In this document: piece after piece, positions 8,814-19,434 of the stretch
Layout of the letters: each line of letters starts with the position of its first letter
How positions within the stretch are numbered: position 1 is the stretch's first letter
Assembly (NCBI GenBank): GCA_947172705.1
Contig: CAMWCA010000007.1
Location: forward strand, 1 to 64,000
DNA length: 64,000 nucleotides
Reading direction: 5' to 3'
Source: an uncultured Lachnospiraceae bacterium
Lineage (GTDB): Bacteria; Bacillota; Clostridia; Lachnospirales; Lachnospiraceae
Translations under genes and position numbers: made by a program
Notes under the pieces: model-generated
The model's input: the letters and a program-made list of their open reading frames with translations, nothing else
The model's database searches: none
Told to the model about the DNA's origin: nothing

Positions 8814-10154
8814 ATGGAACGATTGATTTTATCAAAACTGCTGGACTGGAAGAATTCTCCTTACCGCAAGCCGTTGATTTTAAAGGGTGTGCGTCAGGTG
8901 GGCAAGACCTGGGTTTTAAAGGAATTTGGCAGGCGCTATTATGAAAATACAGCTTATTTCAACTTTGATGAAAACGAAGAATACAAGCAGTTTTTTGAGA
9001 CAACCAAAGATGTAGACCGCATTCTGCAGAATCTGATGCTTGCCAGTGCGCAGAAGATCGTGCCGGAAAAAACTCTTATTATATTTGACGAGGTACAGGA
9101 TTGCCCTAAAGTCATCAACTCTATGAAATATTTTTGCGAGAATGCTCCACAATATCATATTGCCTGTGCCGGTTCTTTATTAGGCATCGCACTTGCAAAA
9201 CCATCTTCTTTCCCGGTGGGAAAGGTTAACTTCATGCAGATCGATCCCATGACCTTTACAGAATTCCTGATTGCTAACGGCAATGAGGATCTTGTCAGAT
9301 ATCTGGAAAGTGTGGATACCATTGAACCGATCCCGGATGCTTTTTTCAATCCTCTTTACGAGAAATTAAAGATGTACTATGTCACAGGCGGAATGCCCGA
9401 ATCGGTATTGATGTGGACGGAGGCACGGGATGTTTCCGCCATGCAGGAAGCCCTGTCCGGAATTCTTGGTGCATACGAAAGGGATTTTGCCAAGCATCCC
9501 AACATTAACGAATTTCCGAAAATTTCAATGATCTGGAAATCCATCCCATCTCAGCTGGCAAGAGAGAACAAGAAATTTATTTACAAGGTGGTCAAAGAAG
9601 GTGCAAGAGCCCGTGAATACGAGGATGCGCTGCAGTGGCTGGTGGATGCCCGATTGGTGCATAAAATCTATCGTAGCAGCGCTCCCGGTCTGCCAGTGGC
9701 CGCTTACGATGATTTGTCTGCATTTAAGATCTATCTGGTGGATGTGGGGCTGCTCCGCCGTCTGGGACAGCTGGCTCCCACAGCATTTGGAGAGGGCAAT
9801 CGCCTGTTTACTGAATTCAAAGGCGCGTTGACGGAGAACTTCGTGTTACAAACTCTGATCACGCAGTTTGAAGTAGTTCCCCGATATTGGACACAGAGCA
9901 ACCCTCCTTATGAAGTAGATTTTCTGATTCAACGTGAAAATGATATTTTCCCGGTGGAAGTTAAATCAGAGACCAATATCGCCAGCAGCAGTCTTAAGAA
10001 ATTCAAGGAACTTTTTCCGGACAAAGTGAAACTCCGCGTTCGATTTTCCATGAATAACTTGAAGCTGGACGACGACGTTCTGAACATTCCATTGTTTATG
10101 GCAGATCACGCAGACCGATTGATCGGCTTAGCAGAGAAGCAAAGTAACAGTTGA
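8814..10154 (+). CDS. AAA ATPase with DUF4143
   Basis: Walker A GVRQVGKTW, Walker B TLIIFDEVQ, C-terminal PYEVDFLIQRENDIFPVEVKSE. Confidence 0.93.
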   Translation: MERLILSKLLDWKNSPYRKPLILKGVRQVGKTWVLKEFGRRYYENTAYFNFDENEEYKQFFETTKDVDRILQNLMLASAQKIVPEKTLIIFDEVQDCPKVINSMKYFCENAPQYHIACAGSLLGIALAKPSSFPVGKVNFMQIDPMTFTEFLIANGNEDLVRYLESVDTIEPIPDAFFNPLYEKLKMYYVTGGMPESVLMWTEARDVSAMQEALSGILGAYERDFAKHPNINEFPKISMIWKSIPSQLARENKKFIYKVVKEGARAREYEDALQWLVDARLVHKIYRSSAPGLPVAAYDDLSAFKIYLVDVGLLRRLGQLAPTAFGEGNRLFTEFKGALTENFVLQTLITQFEVVPRYWTQSNPPYEVDFLIQRENDIFPVEVKSETNIASSSLKKFKELFPDKVKLRVRFSMNNLKLDDDVLNIPLFMADHADRLIGLAEKQSNS

Positions 10155-10200
10155 TACTGCCTGATGCTTTAACTTATGAATTCCAACAAAAGGGACAGCG

Positions 10201-11034
10201 TTATGATACATTTGCATAATTTTGTGCAATAAGGGTATCCATGCAATGCTTATGAGGGCTGCCGCCGCTGTCACAGTCAAAGATTTCTTCTGTGCAGGTA
10301 TGGAACATCCAGTCATGGTAATAGTGAAATAATTCTCCTGAATACCACAACGATCGCGCTTCTTCAATCCCTGTGCTGTCCGGCGCAGGGGCGATAAAAG
10401 GCTTTTGGACGAATACATTTAAGGCGTTTATTCCCATGTTTGAGGTATGAGATTTCAAATTGTCACAAAACTCTTTCCGCATTGTCTCAGGGAGAAGATG
10501 AAACACGCCGCTGCTGAATATAATGTCATATTCCTGATCAGGGCGGTAATCGAGAATATCGGCTTTAAAAAAATGGACGTTGACCTGATTATGCTCGGCA
10601 AGTGTTTTTGCCTTGTCGATTCCCGACTGGGATATGTCGAAAGCGGTTACAGAATAGCCGCATTTGGCAAAGAAAACTGCGTCTTTTCCCTCCCCACAGC
10701 CAATATCCAGCACGCGGTATGGTTTGACCGGAGGGAGGAGCTTCATGATATCATAGCAAATGCTGTTTGGCATAAGCCCCCAATAATATTCGTCGGTACA
10801 GTAGCGATTGTCATAATCTGCTGTCATACCCTTATAACCAAGCAGCGCATCGACAGTTGTGTCCAGAACAGACGCCAGTTTTGGAAGCATCTCTATATCG
10901 GGGTATGCCGTGCCCTTTTCCCATTTTGATACTGCCTGAAATGATATATTGAGGGAGCTGGCAAGCTGGTTTTGCGTCAATCCCAATTCCTTACGTTTCT
11001 TATTGATTATATCTCCTGTTTTCAGATGATTCAT
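10201..11034 (-). CDS. XRE-family HTH fused to class I SAM methyltransferase
   Basis: LGLTQNQLASSLNISFQAVSKWEKG (HTH) then VLDIGCGEGKDAVFFAKCGYSVTAFDIS (SAM motif I). Confidence 0.9.
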   Translation of the reverse strand: MNHLKTGDIINKKRKELGLTQNQLASSLNISFQAVSKWEKGTAYPDIEMLPKLASVLDTTVDALLGYKGMTADYDNRYCTDEYYWGLMPNSICYDIMKLLPPVKPYRVLDIGCGEGKDAVFFAKCGYSVTAFDISQSGIDKAKTLAEHNQVNVHFFKADILDYRPDQEYDIIFSSGVFHLLPETMRKEFCDNLKSHTSNMGINALNVFVQKPFIAPAPDSTGIEEARSLWYSGELFHYYHDWMFHTCTEEIFDCDSGGSPHKHCMDTLIAQNYANVS

Positions 11035-11242
11035 TTGAACTGAAGTTCTCCTTTGCTGATAAATGAAAAATGGTTTTCCTTTGGCTTTATCATAGTATAT
11101 GTAAAGGGTGGTTGCAATAACGTAAGAATAGAGTGTGGGGTGATAATTCGCCTGATGGTTGAATTTGGAATTCCATACATTTGACGTTGAGATGGCAATT
11201 GATGACTTGAAAGAGATTTATGAGCAAAAATGTGACAAGTAA

Positions 11243-13093
11243 TTATTTTTCCCCTGCCAGCAGATCCATCGGCTCTGATTTTAAAATGCTGCTTGTTTTA
11301 TAGATTCCCATGCCTGTTCCCCAAAACGTCATAGAGACTGAACAAGAGATAAAAACCATCAGCGTTGTATGAAAATCACTTTCTGTGTCTGGATGATTGC
11401 CTTCTGGGGTTGAAATATTTGTATTACTATAAGTTGTATCATAAATCGTATGATTAAAATCTTCTTTCGTAATTCGATTTGAAAGAATGGCACCTGCGCC
11501 GCACCCCAACAGGGTTCCCAGAACAAGAACCAAAAACATACCGGTGAGCATAGATATCATGCATTTCCGTTTAGGGATGCCCATGCATCGTTCAATTGCG
11601 ATTCTTTTTTGCTGTTTTGAAATGAATAAATAGTTATATAAAGCCAGTAAAGATACACAAATAAGTATTCCTACTGCGCAGAGAAGCAACGACATATACC
11701 GCATCTTATCAATCCCGCTTTTCAGGCTGCTGTAGCCTTTGTCATAAAATTGAATTTCCAGGTTTGCTATTTTATTTTTCCCCAATTCTTCCATGAAGCT
11801 TTCCACGCTTCCGTTTGGGATCTGAAAGGAGGAGGTATTTCCCTGCATGGCGCTGTAAGCTAAAATGTTATCTTTTCTTTTAATAGAATTTGCAGGCACG
11901 ATCATTTCATCTCCCGCCATCCCATAGCGGCTAAGCCCCGCCCCTTTAGCGGTACTATAAATGCCTACAATCCTATACCCGCTTTCTTCAAAGACTTTTG
12001 GCGTCTCTCCTCCGGCATTCAGGATATTGAAATTGAATGCCTGGCTTCCGTCCGTGCCAAAATTCTCGCTGGCGGCATTCCTGGAATTGGTGTAGTACAA
12101 TCGGGTGTTGACAGTATCCCCTATTGCCAGGTTATTATTTTGCGCAAAGGTCTCTGATACCAGGCAGACCGTTTCTCCTTTTTCATATTCCCCATCTGAA
12201 ATATCGCGCCCGTCTGTGATGTAAGCGTCCCCATTGTAAAAAGGCATAAGCAATATGGTACGGCATGTCCCTGTCACCGGAAAAGTTTTCTTCTGTAAAG
12301 CCAGGCTGCCAATGAAATTTAAATACCGCTTTCCTTCTTTTGTTTCATAAAATGACGGGACAACCTCATAATATGCAGATATATTTTGGAGGGAATCTTC
12401 TATTAATGCGCCGTTCTGGTCATATTGGGACGTTGTGAGGGCAATAGGATTGTATTCCAGCCCTCTTTTTTCATCTGTAACCATTTCCCCGTGCATCCAG
12501 TGGCTGCTTACCATATATGCAATGTAAGTTTTGTCTTTATAAATTTGCTGGGGAAACTGCTCATTGTGGCTGCAAAACCAGACCATAGTTCCTTCCAGAT
12601 TTTTATTCCCGCCCAAAACCTTATTAATCCGGATGTTTACGGACTCATTGGGAATGCAATCCTCCAGCGGGGAAAATTCAGCTACCAGGACAATCTGTTC
12701 AAATGTATTGTGGTCGCTGACCAACTGATACTCCGGGGTGTAAGAAGCATAATAACTTCTCTTTTCCGGCGGTATGGTGTAACCTGCCCCCTGAAAATGC
12801 AGGGATGAAACCGGATATATATAGGAATACTCCGGCTCCTGCCTTATGATAAAGTTCTTTTTCTCCGCATCCCAGACCATATCCTGCCTTATGGAAGAAG
12901 CTTTCTGCTCTACTGTTCCAATGGTGATAAAGGATTCCTCATATTCTTTAAGGTTGACCTGGCTTCTGGTCCACAAGCCAGCCCCGACAGTAACCAAAGC
13001 CCCGGAAAATACAATAAGCATTAAAAATATGGCTGTTTTCAAAGGCGTCCGCAGTATCTGCCGGATACTGTTTCTGATAATTATTTTATTCAA
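11243..13093 (-). CDS. FtsX-like ABC transporter permease
   Basis: N-terminal TM + large extracellular domain + C-terminal TM block, adjacent to ATPase. Confidence 0.8.
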   Translation of the reverse strand: MNKIIIRNSIRQILRTPLKTAIFLMLIVFSGALVTVGAGLWTRSQVNLKEYEESFITIGTVEQKASSIRQDMVWDAEKKNFIIRQEPEYSYIYPVSSLHFQGAGYTIPPEKRSYYASYTPEYQLVSDHNTFEQIVLVAEFSPLEDCIPNESVNIRINKVLGGNKNLEGTMVWFCSHNEQFPQQIYKDKTYIAYMVSSHWMHGEMVTDEKRGLEYNPIALTTSQYDQNGALIEDSLQNISAYYEVVPSFYETKEGKRYLNFIGSLALQKKTFPVTGTCRTILLMPFYNGDAYITDGRDISDGEYEKGETVCLVSETFAQNNNLAIGDTVNTRLYYTNSRNAASENFGTDGSQAFNFNILNAGGETPKVFEESGYRIVGIYSTAKGAGLSRYGMAGDEMIVPANSIKRKDNILAYSAMQGNTSSFQIPNGSVESFMEELGKNKIANLEIQFYDKGYSSLKSGIDKMRYMSLLLCAVGILICVSLLALYNYLFISKQQKRIAIERCMGIPKRKCMISMLTGMFLVLVLGTLLGCGAGAILSNRITKEDFNHTIYDTTYSNTNISTPEGNHPDTESDFHTTLMVFISCSVSMTFWGTGMGIYKTSSILKSEPMDLLAGEK

Positions 13094-13776
13094 GGTTCTA
13101 CCTCAAGCAGCCTTCCGTCCTGCATTTTCAGGATAACATCGGATTTACACGCTACCTTTTCATTGTGGGTTACTATAATGACTGCCTTTTTTTCTTCGTG
13201 TGCCAGGCGTTTCATTAATGCTACGATTATCTTTTCATTTTCAGTGTCCAGGTTTCCGGTGGGCTCGTCTGCTAAAAGGATCTGCCCTTCTGAAGCCATC
13301 GCCCTTGCAATGGCGCATCGCTGCTGTTCGCCGCCGCTTAACATGCCGGGGTATTTCTGAAAAGCCTTTTCACTTAATCCAACGGAAAGAAGCAGTGCTT
13401 CCGCTTTCTGCCTTGCCAGTTTTCTGTTCTTTTTCTGCAGTTCCATAGGAAACATAACATTTTCTGTTACAGTTAATAACGGGAATAAATGGAATGCCTG
13501 ATAAACGATTGAAACCTGATGCATACGGTATTTATCCCTGTCTATTTTAGCCATATCTGAATTTTCTATAAGGATTCTTCCGGACGATGGCAAATCCATT
13601 CCGGCAAGGAGGGATAAAAAGGTGCTTTTTCCGCTGCCCGATTTTCCTATAATGGAATACATCACGCCGGTTTCAAAGGTGCAGGCAATATTTTTAATTG
13701 CCTGGGTCGTTTGATATTTGGAACGATACGTATAGCTGATATTTTCTACTTTGATAATTTCCAAGTTGCCCTCCAT
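13090..13776 (-). CDS. MacB/LolD-type ABC transporter ATP-binding protein
   Basis: GKSGSGKSTF, LSGGEQQRCAIARAM, ILLADEPTGNLD; ATG at 13774-13776 overlaps upstream gene stop. Confidence 0.95.
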   Translation of the reverse strand: MEGNLEIIKVENISYTYRSKYQTTQAIKNIACTFETGVMYSIIGKSGSGKSTFLSLLAGMDLPSSGRILIENSDMAKIDRDKYRMHQVSIVYQAFHLFPLLTVTENVMFPMELQKKNRKLARQKAEALLLSVGLSEKAFQKYPGMLSGGEQQRCAIARAMASEGQILLADEPTGNLDTENEKIIVALMKRLAHEEKKAVIIVTHNEKVACKSDVILKMQDGRLLEVEP

Positions 13777-14981
13777 TATTCTGCCCTGAATAATAACTGC
13801 ATCGTCTTTATTCTCCCTATCCGGGATAAGGCAAGGGTACAGCCTGACATATACCCGCCTGCAATAACGATATCTGTAATCAGGGCAATATCCATGTTTT
13901 GGAATGCCAGGCATGTAATGTCCCCAATTATTATGCCGGTCAATGCCAGGCAAAGCTGTTCCAGCCACAATATCTTGATGCACTGCATTTTACCGGCTCC
14001 CTGCGCCCTCATCAAAGCAAACTCCTTCTCCCTGCTTGCCATAAGCAATGTGCTGGCGATATACCCCACGCCCAATATGGTGATGCATATGACCCCGAAA
14101 AAGCTTTTGAATATGCGTATTGTTTCCTGTAAATTTTCTGCCAGTGAAATAAATACCATATCCTGCACGGTTAAAGCTGATCCCTGGTAGGAATCTCTTG
14201 CCGTCCCATTCTTTTCTGTAAGCCCCAGGGATTTCATTTCTTCTTTAAAAGCATTTAACTGCAATGGGTCTGCAACATAAAAGGAGAAAAAGGACATTTG
14301 GAGGGGGACTTCCTGACGCCTATAAATGGCGTCTGCAAGACCAATTGGCAGCAGGATATCCGGCGGCATCTGCCCGGTTTCCGTGGACAGATAATCCATT
14401 GACCCGGCGATCTTAACATCCGGGACCTCCAGCGGGATGCCGTGAATCCCCTCTATATCATCATAATCGTAATACCAGAGGTTCAGGGGTATTTCCTGCC
14501 CTGCCTTCCAATTATTCTTTTCCATCAGGCTGTTTCTTACGATGCAAACAGGCTCAGATGAATGAAAGAAATCGTCCGCATCCCCATCCAGCTGTATATC
14601 CTCCCAGGTGAGCCCCGGAATTCCATTTAAATCATTCACAGCTTCCACGCACAATGTAAGGTTTTGTTCCCACTCTTCCAGTGAAAAGTTTCCGATGCCG
14701 CCGATCATCCTGACCCCATATACTGCATTTTTTATATGGGGGGAATTCAGAAGACCTTCGGTTATGTTCCTATCAATGCTGATACCGGTACTCCTTGATC
14801 CGCTGGGGTTGGTAATCTGGCAATAAACCGGAATCCTTTCCGGTAAACTTTGCAACTGTTCTTTGTTGCTTTTCATGTTGCCAAAATAAATATGAAAGGC
14901 GGCTGTTAACAAAAAGCAGATGACCACGGTAATAAAGCTTTTTTTCCTGTTGCGTATTATATTTTGGATTGCAATATGCAC
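13776..14981 (-). CDS. FtsX-like ABC transporter permease
   Basis: MHIAIQNIIRNRKKSFITVVICFLL...; C-terminal TMs, EKEFALMRAQGAGK. Confidence 0.78.
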   Translation of the reverse strand: MHIAIQNIIRNRKKSFITVVICFLLTAAFHIYFGNMKSNKEQLQSLPERIPVYCQITNPSGSRSTGISIDRNITEGLLNSPHIKNAVYGVRMIGGIGNFSLEEWEQNLTLCVEAVNDLNGIPGLTWEDIQLDGDADDFFHSSEPVCIVRNSLMEKNNWKAGQEIPLNLWYYDYDDIEGIHGIPLEVPDVKIAGSMDYLSTETGQMPPDILLPIGLADAIYRRQEVPLQMSFFSFYVADPLQLNAFKEEMKSLGLTEKNGTARDSYQGSALTVQDMVFISLAENLQETIRIFKSFFGVICITILGVGYIASTLLMASREKEFALMRAQGAGKMQCIKILWLEQLCLALTGIIIGDITCLAFQNMDIALITDIVIAGGYMSGCTLALSRIGRIKTMQLLFRAE

Positions 14982-14991
14982 TTTGTTTTCC

Positions 14992-15582
14992 TCAATATTT
15001 TATTCTATTCCAAATAGTTTTCCAGAGTCTGGTCTGGCTTTCTTTATTTCGCGCATCTTTTGACTGCAATAGTTTTATCTCGTCTGTTGAAATAATTAAA
15101 TAACGTCGTTGGTTCTTTTTATGATATGCGCTTTGAAATTCAAAATTTTCCGGCGTGCCTGCCGATCTGATGAAAACATCCAAGTCCGGATTATCTTTAT
15201 AAAAGATATCCAGTATATCTCCATATGCCCAAATATAGGGTTTTGTGTATTCGCTCACTTTGGCTCCGGGATCGCCGCTGTCGTCTGCGTCTTGGAGATT
15301 CTTCAGATGTGATTTGTAAGCTTCGGGATCGGAAGCTTGCATTTTTCGTATTAAGTCCACGTACTCTTCCAATCTAAACCCTGTTAACAGATTAGATTCT
15401 TTCGTACTCAGTTTCCACTTTCTTAAACCGGTGTCTGCTGGTTCTGTAGTAGGAAGTATGCTTCCTTCATTCGGATTTTTCCTGTTTTTCAAATCAAGTT
15501 TTTTAATACTCTCTTTTAATTTCTCTGCGTATCCAGCTGGTAAACATGCTGCGGTCATGAGACGTCTGTTTGTTACATTCAT
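14992..15582 (-). CDS. Hypothetical protein, first-operon unknown B
   Basis: 196-aa ORF, same strand and close spacing with ABC genes; no recognised family. Confidence 0.65.
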   Translation of the reverse strand: MNVTNRRLMTAACLPAGYAEKLKESIKKLDLKNRKNPNEGSILPTTEPADTGLRKWKLSTKESNLLTGFRLEEYVDLIRKMQASDPEAYKSHLKNLQDADDSGDPGAKVSEYTKPYIWAYGDILDIFYKDNPDLDVFIRSAGTPENFEFQSAYHKKNQRRYLIISTDEIKLLQSKDARNKESQTRLWKTIWNRIKY

Positions 15583-15586
15583 TTAT

Positions 15587-16480
15587 TCATTCTCCTATTT
15601 TTACACCCCACTTATAATTGCTTGGCGCCTCCAGGTTATAAATGTCCTCTCCATATGGTATACTTAGCGTGCGGTCATCACTTAATACATATTCCCTTCC
15701 GCCAACCTTCCAAACATCCCCGGACTCGTAGTTATTGAAAAATGAGGAGCCTGCTTCAGTCATTTTCCTGTATCTTTCATCATATCTGTCTTTAGAATAA
15801 ATAAGTACGCTATTTTCCCCTGTAGAATAGAAATGCGTATTTTCTTCCTCACCCATTTTAACAGTAAAAAATCCTGGCTCAATTTCTGCCTCGCCTAAAT
15901 AGTTTTTTACTTCATCTAAGGGAAATTCTAAAGTGATATAAACAGGATCTTTTGACTTCATTAGGTAATTCCAGAACCTTGCATATCGTTCCAACTCCCT
16001 GTCATATGGCGCTCCACGCATAACTTCAGAGTAAATGGAGCCTATTAAGTTGTTATCTGTGTATAAGGGATGTTCGTTCCCGTTTTTTGAAATATATTTG
16101 AAATATTGATTTTTGCCAAAGTTTAGCACATTTTTTTCTGCTTTGATTTCTTGTAAAGTATTTGTATTTATTTCAGGAATTTGTTCTGCTGAAAACTTTT
16201 TTCCATTACATTCATATAAATTTCCTGTTTTTTTGACCAGGGAAATGTCGTTATTAACCATATTTAAAAGATCTTGCGAGATATAATTTATGCTTTTTCC
16301 CATATTTGTCGTGTAATTCTCAGACTTATAAGCCAGTTCCCTTTTAGACGCAGGTAAAAATGTATCCTGCTGTTTTTTTCTACTTGTTCTTGTTCTGTTC
16401 AATAATGTATTGATTAAGGTACGTTTTGAGTTTGATTGAATATTTTTATGTGCAACGGTACAATAAAAATTGATATTCAT
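15587..16480 (-). CDS. Hypothetical protein, first-operon unknown A
   Basis: 297-aa ORF, MNINFYCTVAHKN...; no recognised family. Confidence 0.65.
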   Translation of the reverse strand: MNINFYCTVAHKNIQSNSKRTLINTLLNRTRTSRKKQQDTFLPASKRELAYKSENYTTNMGKSINYISQDLLNMVNNDISLVKKTGNLYECNGKKFSAEQIPEINTNTLQEIKAEKNVLNFGKNQYFKYISKNGNEHPLYTDNNLIGSIYSEVMRGAPYDRELERYARFWNYLMKSKDPVYITLEFPLDEVKNYLGEAEIEPGFFTVKMGEEENTHFYSTGENSVLIYSKDRYDERYRKMTEAGSSFFNNYESGDVWKVGGREYVLSDDRTLSIPYGEDIYNLEAPSNYKWGVKIGE

Positions 16481-16605
16481 TCTCGATTCCTCCGCCTGCA
16501 AATTTCTACTTAAAATTTTTCACAATAAGTTTTTTATAGAATAGCATTTTCTATGCGGGATAAAGGCAAATGGCGAATTTCATATATTTTATGGCGAAAA
16601 AAATC

Positions 16606-17097
16606 TTATGGCAATAAATCGCGCAGGCTGATGATTGTACTTCCCTTACTTTCATAATAGCGAAGCATCTCATCAATTTTCCTTTTATCATAACTGGTGA
16701 TGCAGTCTGATAATACATGAACGTCATAATTTGCTTTGCACAGATTATAACAGGTGGATTTAACACAGGCAGCAGCGTCCGCTCCGGTTATGTAAAAAGC
16801 GTTTATTTCATTTTGCCGGATGAATTCTGTAAATTCTTCGCTGGTCAATGCGTTTCCCTTGTATTTTGTAAAGATATTTTCTGACACGATTTTTAAATCG
16901 GAAGCAAATTCCGCGCCGGGCGTATTGGGTTTGAAGGTTCTTGTACCAGCCGATAAATTTTCATGCCGGATATAAACAACATGAATATCGTTATTGGCAG
17001 CCCAATCGATGGCTTTATTAATATTATCAATAATATCTTTGTAATTTTTTGTGATGTCTTTCTGAATGTCAATGACTACTAAGGCTTTTTTCTGCAT
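16606..17097 (-). CDS. Isochorismatase-family cysteine hydrolase
   Basis: KALVVIDIQKDI ... FYITGADAAACVKSTCYNL. Confidence 0.9.
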   Translation of the reverse strand: MQKKALVVIDIQKDITKNYKDIIDNINKAIDWAANNDIHVVYIRHENLSAGTRTFKPNTPGAEFASDLKIVSENIFTKYKGNALTSEEFTEFIRQNEINAFYITGADAAACVKSTCYNLCKANYDVHVLSDCITSYDKRKIDEMLRYYESKGSTIISLRDLLP

Positions 17098-17221
17098 ACT
17101 GTTTCCTCCTGACAGGTTAGATGGATGTGTTTTAACTTCGTTTATTATAACCTGTAATTATTGACAGCTATATGGCAACAATATATGATTAGAAAAAGAA
17201 ATTTTGAAAGGCAAATATCAG

Positions 17222-18163
17222 ATGAAAATCAACAGACTTGTCAGTATTATTATGACACTTCTTGACAAAAAGCGAATAGGTGCGCAAGAATTAGCGGATA
17301 TGTTTGAAGTCTCGCCTCGTACCATCTACCGCGACATAGACGCCATCAATATGGCGGGAATTCCGATTCGTTCAACCTCAGGAGTGGGCGGCGGCTTTGA
17401 AATTATGCAGGAGTACAAAATTGATAAAAACTTTTTCTCCGTTGATGATCTTTCCACACTTTTAATGGGGCTTTCCGGTCTTTCGAGCATGGTGCGGGGA
17501 GATGAAGTGGTACATGCGCTTGCAAAGGTCAAGAGCTTTATTCCCGCCGAGAGAGCAAAGGAAATTGAATTAAAAGTAAACCAAATAAGCATAGATCTGA
17601 GCAGGTGGACAGGAAATCATAACATACAACCATATCTGGAAATCATCAAAGCCGCTTTACAGGAAAACAGGCTGCTTTTGTTTGAATATGTGGCGCACCA
17701 CGGAGATAAATTGATGCGAAGGGTAGAGCCGTATCAGCTTGTATTAAAAGGCAGCCACTGGTATTTGCAGGGATATTGCCATGTAAGAAATGACTTCCGC
17801 TTATTCAGAATATCCCGCATGTCAAATCTGAAAATGCTCGATGAGGCTTTTACCCCGCGGGAATACCAAAAACCGATTTTAGATTTCTCGGAAACTTTGG
17901 AAACCATACAAATAAGAATCAAAATTTGTATTCATAGATCTATCATGGACAGGGTGCTTGATTATTGCTGCTATGAAGATTTTCTGCCGGACGGTGACGA
18001 GCATTATATTGTTGATTTCCCTTTCATAGAAAACGATTATTATTATGATATTCTTCTTGGCTTTGGGAATAAATGTGAATGTCTGGAGCCGCCGCATGTT
18101 CGGGAAAACATGCGGCACAAGATACATGACATTTCTGTCATATATGAAAGCAAAGAATGTTGA
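17222..18163 (+). CDS. YafY-type HTH/WYL transcriptional regulator
   Basis: IGAQELADMFEVSPRTIYRDIDAINMAGIPI + C-terminal WYL-like region (EPYQLVLKGSHWYLQGYC). Confidence 0.92.
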   Translation: MKINRLVSIIMTLLDKKRIGAQELADMFEVSPRTIYRDIDAINMAGIPIRSTSGVGGGFEIMQEYKIDKNFFSVDDLSTLLMGLSGLSSMVRGDEVVHALAKVKSFIPAERAKEIELKVNQISIDLSRWTGNHNIQPYLEIIKAALQENRLLLFEYVAHHGDKLMRRVEPYQLVLKGSHWYLQGYCHVRNDFRLFRISRMSNLKMLDEAFTPREYQKPILDFSETLETIQIRIKICIHRSIMDRVLDYCCYEDFLPDGDEHYIVDFPFIENDYYYDILLGFGNKCECLEPPHVRENMRHKIHDISVIYESKEC

Positions 18164-18171
18164 CGGAATTG

Positions 18172-19434
18172 TCAGTGGAGCGCAGAAATATATAACATAA
18201 CTTTAACATCAAAAATATGATCGCTGTCCGAGATTTCCATATTTCCGTGGTAGTTGTCTACCGCTCTTTTTACATTTTGTAAGCCTATGCCATGTTTTCC
18301 GGCATCCTTTTTGGTGGTCAGATACCCATTCCCCTGTTTTCGGATGCTGCCCTCATAGCTGTTTCGTATATTAATGAATAACATGCCCTTTTCGTATCTG
18401 ATAAAAACAGACAGCCATTTATCCTTTGAACTGCCTGCCGCCGATATGGCGTTTTCCAGCAGATTTCCCAATATGATATTCAGGTCAAAGGTCTGAATGT
18501 GGATTTCCTGGGGGATGTTAATTTTATACTCTACCCGTTCCAGGGTTTTTTGTGCCCTGTTCAGCATATAATTCAGAATGCTGTCTACCTCCCGGTTACC
18601 GCTGTTAGAATACTGGTTCTTATTTTCTATAAATGCCCCCATATTTTGTACGTAATCTGCAATTCCATGACAATTTTCTTTTTCCGCCATAATCGACAGC
18701 TCAATCAGATGATGCTTCAGGTCGTGGCGCAGAGCGCTTATTTTTTCTTCTGACTGTATCAATACGTCCAGTTGGTTTGCATAGCTGGCGATCTGTCTCT
18801 CAAACAGGGCATTTTCTTCTGATTTCAGGCACGCATCTAACAATGCGTTATATAAATAGAATATCAACATATTGATCAACAGAATTCCCGCGCTGACCAG
18901 TACCAGCAGCATCCGGTCGTTCAGATTATGCATCATGAGGATAAAGAGTATTGCGATACTAATGATGGGAATCAGCATCAATATATTCCAGTATGGGGGT
19001 GTAAATGCAGTTCCCTTCTTTTTTATCAGGAACCTTTCTACAATAAACTCACAAAGGCAGATCAAAAGAACCGTCACATATGCCGCAATTTCATTGTAAT
19101 CCTTCCCCACGGTATAATTTGAAAAAGAATAAACGGATAAAATATCGCAAGCCATGTTGATACCATAGATCAGAATAGACACTAATATTTTCTTTTTCTG
19201 CTCTCCTGCGTAAAGCTGTGTGAGAAGATAGATCATCAGCAGGTTAGCGGCAATGTTTGCGGGCGGAAAGTGAAACGTCAGGTAGACAGCCGTGGTCACA
19301 GCGAAAAAAGAGAAATAGAGGAAACGTTCTTTCTTTTTATCTTCTATTTGCGCAGGGAAAAAGATCGTTATAAATTTTCTGATAAGAAAGGTTCTGAATA
19401 GATTTGTGCTCAATGCCGTAATAATGTCAAACAT
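18172..19434 (-). CDS. GHKL-domain sensor histidine kinase (AgrC-like)
   Basis: LRHDLKHHLIELS, NLLENAISAA, GHKL-type KHGIGLQNVKRAV. Confidence 0.9.
   Translation of the reverse strand: MFDIITALSTNLFRTFLIRKFITIFFPAQIEDKKKERFLYFSFFAVTTAVYLTFHFPPANIAANLLMIYLLTQLYAGEQKKKILVSILIYGINMACDILSVYSFSNYTVGKDYNEIAAYVTVLLICLCEFIVERFLIKKKGTAFTPPYWNILMLIPIISIAILFILMMHNLNDRMLLVLVSAGILLINMLIFYLYNALLDACLKSEENALFERQIASYANQLDVLIQSEEKISALRHDLKHHLIELSIMAEKENCHGIADYVQNMGAFIENKNQYSNSGNREVDSILNYMLNRAQKTLERVEYKINIPQEIHIQTFDLNIILGNLLENAISAAGSSKDKWLSVFIRYEKGMLFINIRNSYEGSIRKQGNGYLTTKKDAGKHGIGLQNVKRAVDNYHGNMEISDSDHIFDVKVMLYISALH

Noticed and set aside
8814-10154. DUF4143 ATPase as a novel defence gene
   Set aside because: Common solitary AAA ATPase family; no defence-associated neighbours
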